Assembly: GCA_022565075.1 (NCBI GenBank)
Contig: JADFKG010000003.1
Coordinates: 1 to 28,996 of the forward strand
Length of the DNA stretch: 28,996 nt
Direction: 5' to 3'
DNA from: Chloroflexota bacterium
GTDB taxonomy: Bacteria > Chloroflexota > Dehalococcoidia > SM23-28-2 > RBG-16-64-32
Positions 7,842-15,856 of this stretch are shown one piece after another. The notes beneath the pieces were generated by a model. It did no database searches, was not told where the DNA came from, and saw nothing but the letters and a program-made list of their open reading frames with translations. The position numbers and the translations under genes are program-made. Positions within the stretch are counted from its first letter, which is position 1. Every line of letters begins with the position of its first letter.

Positions 7842-8534
7842 ATGGTTGAGAAGAATCCGCTGAAAATCAGTGGCATGTTCGATCGTATCGTGCCGCGGTA
7901 TGACCTGGTGAATAGCCTGATGAGCTTCGGCATGGACCGTCGCTGGAGAGTTCTGGCGGCACGACTGGCGGTCAAGCCTGGAGATCGGGCTCTGGACGTG
8001 GGTACCGGGACGGGCTATCTGGCGCGCGAGCTTCGCCATGCGGGAGCGTCGCCGGTGTTCGCCGTAGACTTCTCAACACGAATGCTGGCAGCTGCTGAGG
8101 AAAGAGTTGCTGACGGTAAGGCGGACATTGCCTGGTTACGCGCAGATGCTCAGCGCTTGCCTTTTCCGGACGGCTCGTTCGACTGCGTAACGAACGCCTT
8201 CCTGCTCCGGAACCTCTCGGACTTGACGTCTGGCCTGAGGGAGATGGCCCGCGTGTTGAAGCCAGGCGGCCGGCTCGTTTGCCTTGACATCACTCAACCA
8301 CCTGGAGGCCCATTCGGGGTCGCGTATCGCTTGTATTTTGAGCGCCTCGTCCCTCTGGTCGGCGGGTTGATCGGCAGCGACCGGGAAGCTTATCGATATC
8401 TTCCCTCATCGCTGAAAGGGTTCCCCGATGCTGGTTCACTCTCGGATCTTCTCTCGGATGTAGGCCTGACAGACGTGCGTATGCGTCTTCTCGGAGGAGG
8501 AAGCGTAGCGCTCCATCGGGCTGTCAAGCGATAG
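7842..8534 (+). CDS. menG: demethylmenaquinone methyltransferase (UbiE/COQ5 family)
   Basis: A 230-aa SAM-dependent methyltransferase that carries out the last step of menaquinone synthesis. UbiE/COQ5 signatures are present: MFDRIVPRYDLVNSLMSFGM near residues 12-31, SAM motif LDVGTGTGYLA at 51-61, NAFLLRNLSD in the middle and YRYLPSSLKGFPD near the C-terminus. The start ATG at 7842 overlaps the stop of a five-codon upstream ORF, and GGAG lies 15 nt upstream, which is far for a direct Shine-Dalgarno. The gene is divergent from the tetR-men operon, 149 nt from the regulator's start, and may share its control. A function in ubiquinone synthesis is unlikely given the men genes next to it. Confidence 0.93.
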   Translation: MVEKNPLKISGMFDRIVPRYDLVNSLMSFGMDRRWRVLAARLAVKPGDRALDVGTGTGYLARELRHAGASPVFAVDFSTRMLAAAEERVADGKADIAWLRADAQRLPFPDGSFDCVTNAFLLRNLSDLTSGLREMARVLKPGGRLVCLDITQPPGGPFGVAYRLYFERLVPLVGGLIGSDREAYRYLPSSLKGFPDAGSLSDLLSDVGLTDVRMRLLGGGSVALHRAVKR

Positions 8535-8539
8535 ACAGC
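8520..8539 (+). terminator. small hairpin at the end of menG, no T-tract
   Basis: GCTGTC (8520-8525) and GACAGC (8534-8539) form a 6-bp stem with an 8-nt loop across the menG stop codon. No run of T follows, so it is at best a weak or Rho-assisted 3' end. Confidence 0.2.
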
Positions 8540-8960
8540 GCGTCCTGATGTCGTACTCTGTCTGAGCTGTTGAACGCGGACGATCTTCCAGCGGCTGTGT
8601 GAAGAGTGAGGGATCGCCAGGGTACACCGCTCGGGCCCTCCTCAGTTCCTGCTCTCCGTCAGCAGTTCTTTCTTCGTCCCTTGGGCTGGCGTTCCGGCGC
8701 GCGAGAATATCTGTAGATCGGCGCGTCCTATGCGGCAGCCTGGTTCTCCCGCCGAAGAATCCCGCCCGGATCCTTCCCATCCAGATCCAGCGCACGATCT
8801 TCTCGGCCCAGCTGAGTGAGTGATGTCAGTCGATGGTTAGCGAATCACCGGGGTCCTTTCATCCCTCTGCCTCCCGTCCTGCCGTATCGAAGGCAAGTCG
8901 TTCTGCTCGGCCCCCCGGTTCCCTGCACTCTTCGCATCTGGCGACTTGTGGGTTACTTGG
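8535..8960. other. gene-free stretch after menG
   Basis: I see no convincing gene here. The short open frames on both strands lack family-like composition or a ribosome site. The one oddity is a 17-nt segment at 8822-8838 that matches the menG start region (7831-7847) at 16 positions. Confidence 0.5.
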
Positions 8961-9170
8961 ATGCGTAAGCCGAAGGTGAGCTCGTGCCCCGAGTGCGGGA
9001 AGACTAATGTTGTGGTGCCAATCCTGTACGGTTACCCGTCAGACGAGGCGATGGAAGCTGCCGAACGCGACGAGATCGTACTTGCCGGCTGTATGGACGG
9101 TGACCTCGACCCCAGCTACTACTGTCGACGCTGCCTCGTCGCGTTCGAGAACGCGCGGCAATTCGCCTAG
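8961..9170 (+). CDS. small zinc-ribbon protein
   Basis: A 69-aa protein starting at ATG 8961 (MRKPKVSSCPECGK); an in-frame TTG at 8946 is less likely. It carries two CxxC knuckles, CPEC near residue 9 and CRRC near residue 56, separated by VVPILYGYPSDEAMEAAERD and a GCMDGDLDPSYY segment. This arrangement, with the YGYP(S/T)xEAxEAAERxEIxLxGC core, is that of widespread small uncharacterised zinc-ribbon proteins. A structural zinc site is expected; no function is known. It stands alone between menG and the polysaccharide region, and no clear Shine-Dalgarno is visible. Confidence 0.75.
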   Translation: MRKPKVSSCPECGKTNVVVPILYGYPSDEAMEAAERDEIVLAGCMDGDLDPSYYCRRCLVAFENARQFA

Positions 9171-9629
9171 ACGGATGTGGCACACCGTGGCTGGGATGGG
9201 CCCCTGACTCCCGGATTGGAGATCCGGATCCCTGACGAGACGAACCAAGAATCCCGATCGATTGCCCGAGCTATTGATGAAGGCGTAGGACACCTGATTC
9301 TGGATCATCCCAGCGTAAGCGCTGTGCTGCCTTAATGTAGGCCCTGAGCGGAATTGCCCGAGTTATCCGTGGTAACCTGCAGCGCCTGCACGACTTCACT
9401 TGGCGTCTGCGGCCCGGTCTAGACCACGACTCTCTGCTTCGAAGGCAGATAATCTACCAGTGAACTACTTCCGCTTGGCTTCCTGCTCCTTCAGAGCCGA
9501 CCTTCGTTCGGCCCGAACCGATCGCGAATCGGGAGAGTGGCGATGCGACTCTTGGCACGCTAGGATTGACGCGGCGACTAGACTTCACGCCATGTCAGGT
9601 TGAGTGCACGCGACCGAGATCGATACGCC
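9171..9629. other. gene-free stretch containing a tRNA relic
   Basis: No protein-coding gene is supported. It contains the tRNA-like sequence at 9409-9474 and a 6-bp hairpin at 9211-9227 (CCGGAT, loop TGGAG, ATCCGG). The hairpin resembles an isolated serine-type anticodon arm but has no neighbouring tRNA arms. Confidence 0.5.
9409..9474 (-). pseudogene. decayed tRNA-like sequence (Gly-type 5' end, TCG anticodon loop)
   Basis: Read on the minus strand, the 5' end (GCGGAAGTAGTTCACTGGTA) resembles bacterial tRNA-Gly. A 5-bp anticodon stem TCTGC/GCAGA follows, with a proper 7-nt loop CTTCGAA giving anticodon TCG (arginine). The variable region is GAGTC. The T arm is damaged: the TTCGA-type loop is replaced by a GGTCTAGACC palindrome. 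The 3' acceptor strand pairs at only 4 positions, and the element is 66 nt long instead of about 71-72. There is no encoded CCA. A functional tRNA is unlikely. Confidence 0.5.
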
Positions 9630-10769
9630 ATGAACATGGATTACGACTTCCACGGCATCTTGGGACTGCGCCTTATCGATCCGAAACCGAGCTTCGCCAA
9701 GTGGATAAGCGCCGAGCTGAAACCGCTCGCAACGTCCGCCTCCTCGATCGATCCTGATGTCTCGGTCGTTCGTGCGAGTGCCAGTGTCACGAGCGACGCT
9801 CAGTTTCATCTTGGCAACGCGGGCGACTATCAAGAGTGCGTATACAGTGACTCAGAACTCTGGGTGCGCAGCGATGGCGAGTTTCTCAATATACCGTTTG
9901 AGGCTCTGGGCAAGCGATGCGAGATCCAATACACGAGAGGCTTCGCCGCCAGACGAGCCTGGCGATACGTTCGGCCGATACTGCAGATTGGACTCCTGGA
10001 GAAGGGCTCACTCGCCGTCCATGCGTCATCGATGATCTATCGCGACAAGGGCATTCTATTCGCCGGCTGGGCGGAGAGTGGAAAGACGGAGACGCTGTTA
10101 GGATTCCTCATGGATGGAGCCTCCATGATCTCCGATAAGTGGACGATCGTAAGCGAGCTCGGGGACACCATCCATAGCTTCCCTTCACGGATCACGATGA
10201 GGGACTGGGTACCTAGATACCTGCCAGAGATCCTGGATATTCTTACGCCCGGCCAGAAACGGCGTTTACGCATCGGCGGCGCGATGGCTGCGATGGCAAC
10301 TAGAGCTCTTCAAAGCGCTCGGGGTATTGACCCGGTCGCGATGGCTTCAGAAGTCCTACGCCCGGCGCTGGACACCGGCCGAACGGTGACGATCGATCAA
10401 AGCCAGCTAGAAAGGCTCGGCGGAGGCGACGCGAAGTCCAACTCGGCGGCGACTGAAGCACCTTTCGACAAGCTCTTCCTTTTGCTGCCGTCGAATCGGC
10501 GCGACGTACGAGTGCAGCCAAGCAGTGGGGCGGAGGTGTCAGCACGACTGGCGGAGTGTGCGTCATATGAGCGCCGCCACCTCTTCGGACTCTACTCAAA
10601 GTTCAAGTACGCGATTCCCAACGCACCGCCCACCGTGTTAGACGACGTCAAGGAGCGTGAGGAAAGCATGCTCCGGCGCATTCTGGCAACGAAGGAAGTC
10701 TATCAGGTGCTAGCACCATTCCCGTGTGACCCGAGGGCTATGCAAGCCGCCATAGCACCGTTCTGTTAG
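9630..10769 (+). CDS. HPr kinase-like P-loop protein 1
   Basis: A 379-aa protein starting at ATG 9630 (MNMDYDFHGILGLRL); an upstream TTG at 9600 is possible. Residues about 1-115 form a beta-rich N-terminal region. A P-loop core like HprK/phosphoenolpyruvate-carboxykinase folds follows: LAVHASSM (H131), FAGWAESGKTET (Walker A, K152-T153) and SMISDKWTIV (D169 in the Walker B-like position). HPr kinase proper phosphorylates Ser46 of HPr, but no HPr or PTS gene is in the window, and family members near surface-polysaccharide or peptide clusters act on other, mostly unknown substrates. A second HprK-like gene follows after 22 nt on the same strand. The N-terminal part shows no known domain to my eye. 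Confidence 0.75.
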   Translation: MNMDYDFHGILGLRLIDPKPSFAKWISAELKPLATSASSIDPDVSVVRASASVTSDAQFHLGNAGDYQECVYSDSELWVRSDGEFLNIPFEALGKRCEIQYTRGFAARRAWRYVRPILQIGLLEKGSLAVHASSMIYRDKGILFAGWAESGKTETLLGFLMDGASMISDKWTIVSELGDTIHSFPSRITMRDWVPRYLPEILDILTPGQKRRLRIGGAMAAMATRALQSARGIDPVAMASEVLRPALDTGRTVTIDQSQLERLGGGDAKSNSAATEAPFDKLFLLLPSNRRDVRVQPSSGAEVSARLAECASYERRHLFGLYSKFKYAIPNAPPTVLDDVKEREESMLRRILATKEVYQVLAPFPCDPRAMQAAIAPFC

Positions 10770-10791
10770 CTTCCGGAGATCCTGGGCCACG

Positions 10792-11814
10792 GTGAGCGAG
10801 CTGTGTTACGAATTTCCCCCAGGGGTCGTCCTTCGCATCGTATCTCGACACAGCCACGTCCTCGCCTACTTCGACGCAGAATACGGCGCGTTTAGGACCG
10901 CCGGCACGGCAGACGTCCAGTTGAACGTGCACGTCGGCAGGCAAGGCAACATAGCTCACTCACCAGACGCCATCGTTCATCGACGGCGTCACAAGCTAAC
11001 GAGCTGGACCATCACATTCACGGACCTGGATTCTGAGCGCACGGGCGTCGAATTCGACGGTCACGGGGTCATGACTCTCCCTTACCTCCAGAGCTTTTAC
11101 ATCGAGCCTCTGCTCCGGCTCAAGCTGCTTCTTCGCGACCATGCTCTGGTCCACGGCGCGTCGGTCTGCAAGGGATCGCAGTCGCGACTCTTCGTTGGCG
11201 GCTCTCGTGTTGGAAAGACCACTCTAACCTTGAGTCAGGCCGAACGAGGCAACGCGGTGCAGGGCGACAACTACGTGATACTGAGCCCGACCGGCACATC
11301 CATTGCGTTCCCCCGCCGTCTCCGAATCTATCCCGACCTGCGAAGGTCCCTGCCCACCGTCCACCGGCGATTGCCGCTCACGACGCGAACCCGCCTGAAG
11401 AGCTACGCCATCCTCAACTGGTTGTCACGAGGCTACGCTAACCCGGCTACGCGGGTTCCGTTAGCGCAACTCGTTCCGGACTGCAAGGTCACACCCGAGG
11501 CTGTCGTGGAGTCCGTATTTGTCCTCCGTCCCCATGCGGGTAAGGATCTGGTCGGACCCACATCAATAAGCCTGGACCAGACCGTGACCGAGATACAGTC
11601 CCACGCTTCTAAGGAAGCGGCCTGGCTGACGGAGGCCATTGCACCCTACGTTTCAGACCATCCTGAATCCTCGCTCAACTCTGCTCGAGTCGCTGAGGCA
11701 TCGATTCTCAACAGGGCGTTGAGTCACGTCTCGACGTTCGAGATCCTGGTACCCCGGGTGGACGACGTTGGCGAATTGGCTCGCGACATGAGCCGAATCG
11801 CCGGACTCGCATAG
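10792..11814 (+). CDS. HPr kinase-like P-loop protein 2
   Basis: A 340-aa protein starting with GTG at 10792, with GGAG 12 nt upstream. It has the same architecture as the preceding gene: beta-rich N-terminus, then ALVHGASV (H121), FVGGSRVGKTTLT (Walker A, K142-T143) and QGDNYVIL (D159). Sequence identity to its neighbour is low outside these motifs, so the two are old paralogues or distinct partners rather than a fresh duplication. The 22-nt gap suggests co-transcription and possibly a hetero-oligomer. The C-terminal 180 residues carry no recognised motif. The substrate is unknown; the polysaccharide genes downstream suggest a role in envelope assembly or its regulation. Confidence 0.75.
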   Translation: MSELCYEFPPGVVLRIVSRHSHVLAYFDAEYGAFRTAGTADVQLNVHVGRQGNIAHSPDAIVHRRRHKLTSWTITFTDLDSERTGVEFDGHGVMTLPYLQSFYIEPLLRLKLLLRDHALVHGASVCKGSQSRLFVGGSRVGKTTLTLSQAERGNAVQGDNYVILSPTGTSIAFPRRLRIYPDLRRSLPTVHRRLPLTTRTRLKSYAILNWLSRGYANPATRVPLAQLVPDCKVTPEAVVESVFVLRPHAGKDLVGPTSISLDQTVTEIQSHASKEAAWLTEAIAPYVSDHPESSLNSARVAEASILNRALSHVSTFEILVPRVDDVGELARDMSRIAGLA

Positions 11815-11899
11815 CTAGCCGGGCGACGAAGCTCTACAGCCCATTACGCTGAACAGACCAGTCCAGCTATTAGTGTAGCAATTCCTCGCTAAAGATATG

Positions 11900-11928
11900 C
11901 ATAACTTGACAATACGAACAGCGTTATG
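11900..11928 (+). promoter_or_regulatory. candidate promoter element (TTGACA in an inverted repeat)
   Basis: A consensus -35 hexamer TTGACA (11906-11911) lies between CATAAC (11900-11905) and GTTATG (11923-11928), 6-bp inverted repeats, in the most AT-rich stretch between the HprK-like genes and the beta-helix gene. No good -10 box sits 16-18 nt downstream, so promoter status is uncertain. Confidence 0.3.
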
Positions 11929-12083
11929 TCCACAATATCGCCTCGACGGGACTACCGGTCAAGGCAACGAAGCCGATCGCTGGTGTTTAGCTTCACTATT
12001 CGAATCAACACACCCCCGGGCCTTCTGACCTGACCGACCTGGATAGCCTTCGCTAGCGCAACTTCGGTCATAGAGAGGTCAAT

Positions 12084-13898
12084 TTGAGAAACTCCGCCGG
12101 CCTGAGCATTCGAAACGACAGACGAGCGTTGACTGTACGTGGCGTCGCGAATCGCATCGATATCAGCGCGGGCACAGTCTGGCGCCAATTCTCACCGCTT
12201 CTGGTCACTGCCATAGCGATTGGCCTGGCTCTCTTCGCCGGCCCGACGCAGGTCGCGCACGGCGCAACGCTGACTGTCGACAGCACGGCGGACACGTCTG
12301 ATTTCAGCACGGCAGACGGAGTCTGCGATACGACTGGCTTCGGCGGCCCCTGCACACTGCGGGCGGCGATCGAGCAGGCAAATTTCGACGCCGGCACCGA
12401 CACGATCGAATTCAACATCGCGGGCGCGGGTCCGCACACAATCACCCCGGGCGCCAGCGGCCTGCCCACGATCACCGACCCGGTGATCATCGACGGGACG
12501 AGCGAGCCAGACTTCGTGAGCACACCGATCGTCGAGCTGGACGGCGCCAACACAGGGGTGGGCGTGGACGGGCTGCACATCATCGCCGGCAACAGCACAG
12601 TCAAGGGGCTTGTGATCAACCGCTTCGGTGGTGACGGCATTGAGCTTGTGACGAACGGCGGCAACACGATAGAGGGTAACTTCATCGGCACCGACGTCAC
12701 CGGCACCCTGGAGCAGGGCAATTCCCGCGGCGTGTACGTCAACCACGCGCCCTTCAACACGATCGGCGGCACGACGTCCGGCGCCCGCAACGTCATCTCC
12801 GGCAACGAAGGTTACGGCGTCCGCATCGTCGGCAACCTGGCAATCGGAAACAAGATCGAGGGCAACTACATCGGCACTGACGCCACCGGCACGCTGAACC
12901 TGGGCAACAGATTCGCCGGCGTGGTAATCAGTGGCGTGGCGTTCAACACCGTCGGTGGCACAACGTCCGGAGCCCGCAACGTCATCTCCGGCAACAACAA
13001 GGGCATCCGCATCACCGGCAGCGCGGCGACGGGGAACAAGGTCGAGGGCAACTATATCGGCACTGACGTCACCGGCACCACCAACCTGGGCAGTGACAGC
13101 TTCGGCGTGTGGATCGATAATGGCGCGTCGAACAACACCATCGGCGGCACGACGTCCGGAGCCGGCAACGTCATCTCCGGCAACGCCTTCAGCGGTGTGT
13201 TCATCGACGGCGCGCCCTCCAACACCATCGGCCCGAGCAACGTCATCTCCGGCAACAGAAACGACGGCGTGCGCATCTCAGGCGCTGACGCCATCGGAAA
13301 CACGATCACTGGAAACTCGATTCACGACAATACCGGACTCGGCATCAACAACATGACTGGAGGCAATACGGAACTCACGCCGCCCACGGTCACGGCGGCA
13401 GGTTCGGCTTCTGGCAGCAGCGACTGCGCCTCCTGCACGATCGAGGTGTTCTCGGACGCCGGCAACGAGGGTAAGACGTTCCATGGCGCCGCCACGACGG
13501 CCGCCGGCACGTGCCCCTGCGCCTGGAGCTTCTCCGGCGCGGTCACCGGCCCCAACATCACCGCGACAGTGACCGACGGCAGCGGGAACACTTCGGAGTT
13601 CTCAGCAACGCAAGTGACCTGGGGCGACGCCAACTGCTCCGGCTCCGTCAACCCCGTTGACTCGCTGCTTACTCTGCGCTTTGACGCTGGTCTTGGCACC
13701 GACACGGGCGATTGTCCGGACTTCGGTCAGGTCGTCGACGTGGCGTTCGCCTCGCCGCATGCCTGGGGCGACGTGGATTGTGGCGGTGACGTCACGCCGG
13801 TCGATTCGCTGAAACTCTTGCGCCATGACGCGGGGCTAAGCGTGGCACAGGAGGGCAACTGCCCGCTGATTGGAGCCGAAGTAACCATCGTCGATTAG
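12084..13898 (+). CDS. exported parallel beta-helix protein with dockerin-like C-terminal repeats
   Basis: A 604-aa protein starting with TTG 12084, chosen for the GAGAGG Shine-Dalgarno 5 nt upstream. A long basic N-region precedes a hydrophobic signal segment (about residues 37-58) and a likely cleavage site after AHG (60). Next comes a CSLREA-type module (LTVDSTADTSD, CTLRAAIEQAN, 61-100), common at the start of secreted repeat proteins. Residues about 100-425 are a NosD/pectate-lyase-like beta-helix with three 62-63-aa repeats (NTIGGTTSGARNVISGN and GNYIGTDATGT). The tail, 513-595, has two dockerin-like units (GDANCSGSVNPVDSL, GDVDCGGDVTPVDSL). It could bind or modify surface polysaccharide, or be anchored through the tail. 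No catalytic residues can be assigned. Only 50 nt separate it from the next gene. Confidence 0.85.
   Translation: MRNSAGLSIRNDRRALTVRGVANRIDISAGTVWRQFSPLLVTAIAIGLALFAGPTQVAHGATLTVDSTADTSDFSTADGVCDTTGFGGPCTLRAAIEQANFDAGTDTIEFNIAGAGPHTITPGASGLPTITDPVIIDGTSEPDFVSTPIVELDGANTGVGVDGLHIIAGNSTVKGLVINRFGGDGIELVTNGGNTIEGNFIGTDVTGTLEQGNSRGVYVNHAPFNTIGGTTSGARNVISGNEGYGVRIVGNLAIGNKIEGNYIGTDATGTLNLGNRFAGVVISGVAFNTVGGTTSGARNVISGNNKGIRITGSAATGNKVEGNYIGTDVTGTTNLGSDSFGVWIDNGASNNTIGGTTSGAGNVISGNAFSGVFIDGAPSNTIGPSNVISGNRNDGVRISGADAIGNTITGNSIHDNTGLGINNMTGGNTELTPPTVTAAGSASGSSDCASCTIEVFSDAGNEGKTFHGAATTAAGTCPCAWSFSGAVTGPNITATVTDGSGNTSEFSATQVTWGDANCSGSVNPVDSLLTLRFDAGLGTDTGDCPDFGQVVDVAFASPHAWGDVDCGGDVTPVDSLKLLRHDAGLSVAQEGNCPLIGAEVTIVD
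12663..13310 (+). repeat. 186-189-bp coding repeats in the beta-helix gene
   Basis: Segments beginning AAC-A-(A/C)-G at 12663, 12849 and 13035 (encoding the EGN-(Y/F)-IGTD-(V/A)-TGT motif) recur every 186 bp. Those beginning AACAC at 12756, 12945 and 13134 (IGGTTSGA-NVISGN) recur every 189 bp, with a shortened fourth copy at 13221. DNA identity between copies is high, so the array could expand or contract by recombination. Confidence 0.85.
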
Positions 13899-13948
13899 CG
13901 GATGACACCCTGACCTGGGGACGCCGGACATGCTATGGGAGGACGACA

Positions 13949-14680
13949 ATGACTACTAAGCCTTCGAGCTTGCTCATCGACGAAGACGTAGTCGTCGACC
14001 AAGCACCTCAATCGACGGCGAGTGAGCAAGGGACAAGAGCCGTCGCACGGAAATCCCCGGCCGACATCACTAGAGAGGTGTTCGGACGCCAGAGCGTATG
14101 GAGATCCACCACCAAGCGGGCCTTTGACGTGCTCCTGGCGGCAACCCTGCTCGTTGCTTTTAGTCCGATAATTGCGCTCATCTGCATAGTTGTGACCGTT
14201 CATCTCCGCCGCGCCCCACTCTTTCTGCACGAAAGAATTGGCAAAAACGGGGTTCCGTTCAAATGCCTCAAGGTGCGGACGATGCATGAGAACAAGGCCA
14301 CGGAAGGTCTCCACCCCGACCCGGCGTTTAAGTCTGGCACTGTTAGCAGAACTACGGCGCTCACACGGTTACTGCGGAAGACTAGCCTGGATGAGCTGCC
14401 CCAACTCCTCAACGTGTTAAGCGGAAAGATGAGTCTCGTCGGACCGAGGCCGGTGGTCGCGGCTGAGCTAAGGATGCATTACGGCGAACTGGCCCCGCTT
14501 TTGCTAGTCTCGAAGCCCGGGATGACCGGCCTTTGGATGGTCGCCGGCAGGTCCACCATCGAGTACCCGCGGCGAGCGTTGATCGAGCTCAAATACGTCG
14601 CCATCTCTTCCTGGTGGCTGGACCTGCGAATTCTGGCCCAGACCATCGGGGCCGTATTGAGTCGCAGAGGGGCTTATTAG
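13949..14680 (+). CDS. initiating sugar-phosphate transferase (polyprenyl-phosphate glycosyl-1-phosphate transferase)
   Basis: A 243-aa enzyme of the bacterial sugar transferase family (WcaJ/WbaP/EpsL-like C-terminal domain). It transfers a sugar-1-phosphate to the undecaprenyl-phosphate carrier and so starts a repeat unit. The start ATG has GGGAGGA 5 nt upstream. After about 55 N-terminal residues comes one membrane segment, KRAFDVLLAATLLVAFSPII (57-76). CLKVRTM, the catalytic Asp-Glu dyad in SLDELPQLLNVLSGK (D148-E149), SLVGPRPV and KPGMTGLW follow. It is a monotopic short form without the N-terminal four-helix domain of WcaJ. The sugar cannot be read from sequence. It heads the compact assembly set; the next gene begins 12 nt later. 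Confidence 0.93.
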   Translation: MTTKPSSLLIDEDVVVDQAPQSTASEQGTRAVARKSPADITREVFGRQSVWRSTTKRAFDVLLAATLLVAFSPIIALICIVVTVHLRRAPLFLHERIGKNGVPFKCLKVRTMHENKATEGLHPDPAFKSGTVSRTTALTRLLRKTSLDELPQLLNVLSGKMSLVGPRPVVAAELRMHYGELAPLLLVSKPGMTGLWMVAGRSTIEYPRRALIELKYVAISSWWLDLRILAQTIGAVLSRRGAY

Positions 14681-14692
14681 GCAGTATCCGGG

Positions 14693-15856
14693 ATGGCTCA
14701 TATTCTTCATGTAACCGAATGTACTAAGGGAGGGGTGCCTCTCTTCATTCGGCGAGTGTGCGAGGGTCTCAACGGGGATTTCTCGTTCGATATAGTGTGT
14801 CCGCCATCATCCGAACTGTCCGTTCAACCGCCCAGCGGAGCGCGGATCCACACTGTTGATATGGCCAGGCAACCCCATCCCTTACGCGATCTGATAGCGG
14901 CGTTCGGCGTTCGACGGGTAATCCGTTCGGCCTACTATGATGCCGTGCATCTTCATTCGTCGAAGGCGGGAATCGTTGGATCCCTGGCAAAGCCCTGGAT
15001 CGAAGCGCCGATCATCTACACACCACATGGACTGAGGTCCTTCGCCTACCCCGATAAGTCACCGTTAAAGTCGATCGCACGCGTAGTCGAGAAGTGGATA
15101 TGCCGCTCCGCCGGCAACGTAGTTGCGGTGTCAATTGAGGAGGCCTCGGAAGTCGTTAGGTCTGGCATCGCACCGTCCGAGAAGGTCACCGTGATCGAAA
15201 ACGGAGTGGACCTGGATGACATGTCAGCAGCCGCCACGATCTCCCGAACAGACATCGGTGTGCCACAAGATGCGTACCTGGTGGGAACGGTCGGGAGGCT
15301 CCAGGCCCAGAAGGACCCGCTACTCTTCATTCAAGCGGCGAGCATCATAGCTGACCGGATTCCGGGTGCACATTTCGTGATGGTTGGCGACGGCCCGCTG
15401 GAATCGGTTGTTAGAGAACAGATCGCCGGCGAACATCTCGCTGATCGATTTCATCTTCTCGGGTGGCGAGCCGACGCCACGGACATTCTCAAGCTGTTTG
15501 ACGTGTTCGTTCTGACGTCAAGGTATGAGGGGATGCCTTTCGTGCTACTTGAGGCGGCGGCAGCTGGGTTACCACTAGTCTCAACGAACGTGGCGGGGGC
15601 GCAATCGCTAATCGATGACGGCTTTAGCGGCCTTTTGGCTGCCGTTGGCGACGCTGAGGTGATCGGCGCCCATCTCTTAGCCTTGCATTCTGACAAGACG
15701 CTTAGACTGAAGCTGGGGAAGGCAGCAAGAACGAGCATAGCCGAGAGCCACGGACTGGAACTCATGCTCGACAGTTGGAACGAAACGTACCGATCAATGA
15801 TTCCGCGAAGTGACGCAGCATCGGCTCCTGACAAGGCCGTGGTGATCTCCGGATGA
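14693..15856 (+). CDS. GT4-family glycosyltransferase
   Basis: A 387-aa GT-B glycosyltransferase. The N-terminal acceptor domain begins HILHVTECTKGGVPLFIRRV and contains HLHSSKAG and YTPHGLRSF. The donor domain has VIENGVDL, VGTVGRLQAQKDPLLFIQAA and VGDGPLE. The nucleotide-sugar EX7E motif is in RYEGMPFVLLEAAAAGLPLV (E279, E287). It probably adds the second or a later sugar to the lipid-linked intermediate on the cytoplasmic side. It is the only classical glycosyltransferase in this set, so a short repeat unit, or glycosyltransferases elsewhere in the genome, must be assumed. Its stop overlaps the next start as ATGA. Confidence 0.92.
   Translation: MAHILHVTECTKGGVPLFIRRVCEGLNGDFSFDIVCPPSSELSVQPPSGARIHTVDMARQPHPLRDLIAAFGVRRVIRSAYYDAVHLHSSKAGIVGSLAKPWIEAPIIYTPHGLRSFAYPDKSPLKSIARVVEKWICRSAGNVVAVSIEEASEVVRSGIAPSEKVTVIENGVDLDDMSAAATISRTDIGVPQDAYLVGTVGRLQAQKDPLLFIQAASIIADRIPGAHFVMVGDGPLESVVREQIAGEHLADRFHLLGWRADATDILKLFDVFVLTSRYEGMPFVLLEAAAAGLPLVSTNVAGAQSLIDDGFSGLLAAVGDAEVIGAHLLALHSDKTLRLKLGKAARTSIAESHGLELMLDSWNETYRSMIPRSDAASAPDKAVVISG

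Noticed and set aside
9205..9235. Anticodon-arm-like hairpin (CCGGAT, loop TGGAG, ATCCGG) suggesting a tRNA-Ser(GGA)
   Set aside because: No D arm, T arm or acceptor stem can be found at proper distances; most likely a chance palindrome.
12068..12805. 245-aa open frame antisense to the beta-helix gene
   Set aside because: It mirrors the repetitive GC-rich codons of the beta-helix gene. Its proline/serine/threonine-rich translation has no family features, and the sense strand has a signal peptide, ribosome site and domains.
12663..13310. CRISPR-like array in the beta-helix region
   Set aside because: The repeats have a period of 186-189 bp, lie in one coding frame and encode beta-helix coils; there are no short uniform repeats with unique spacers.
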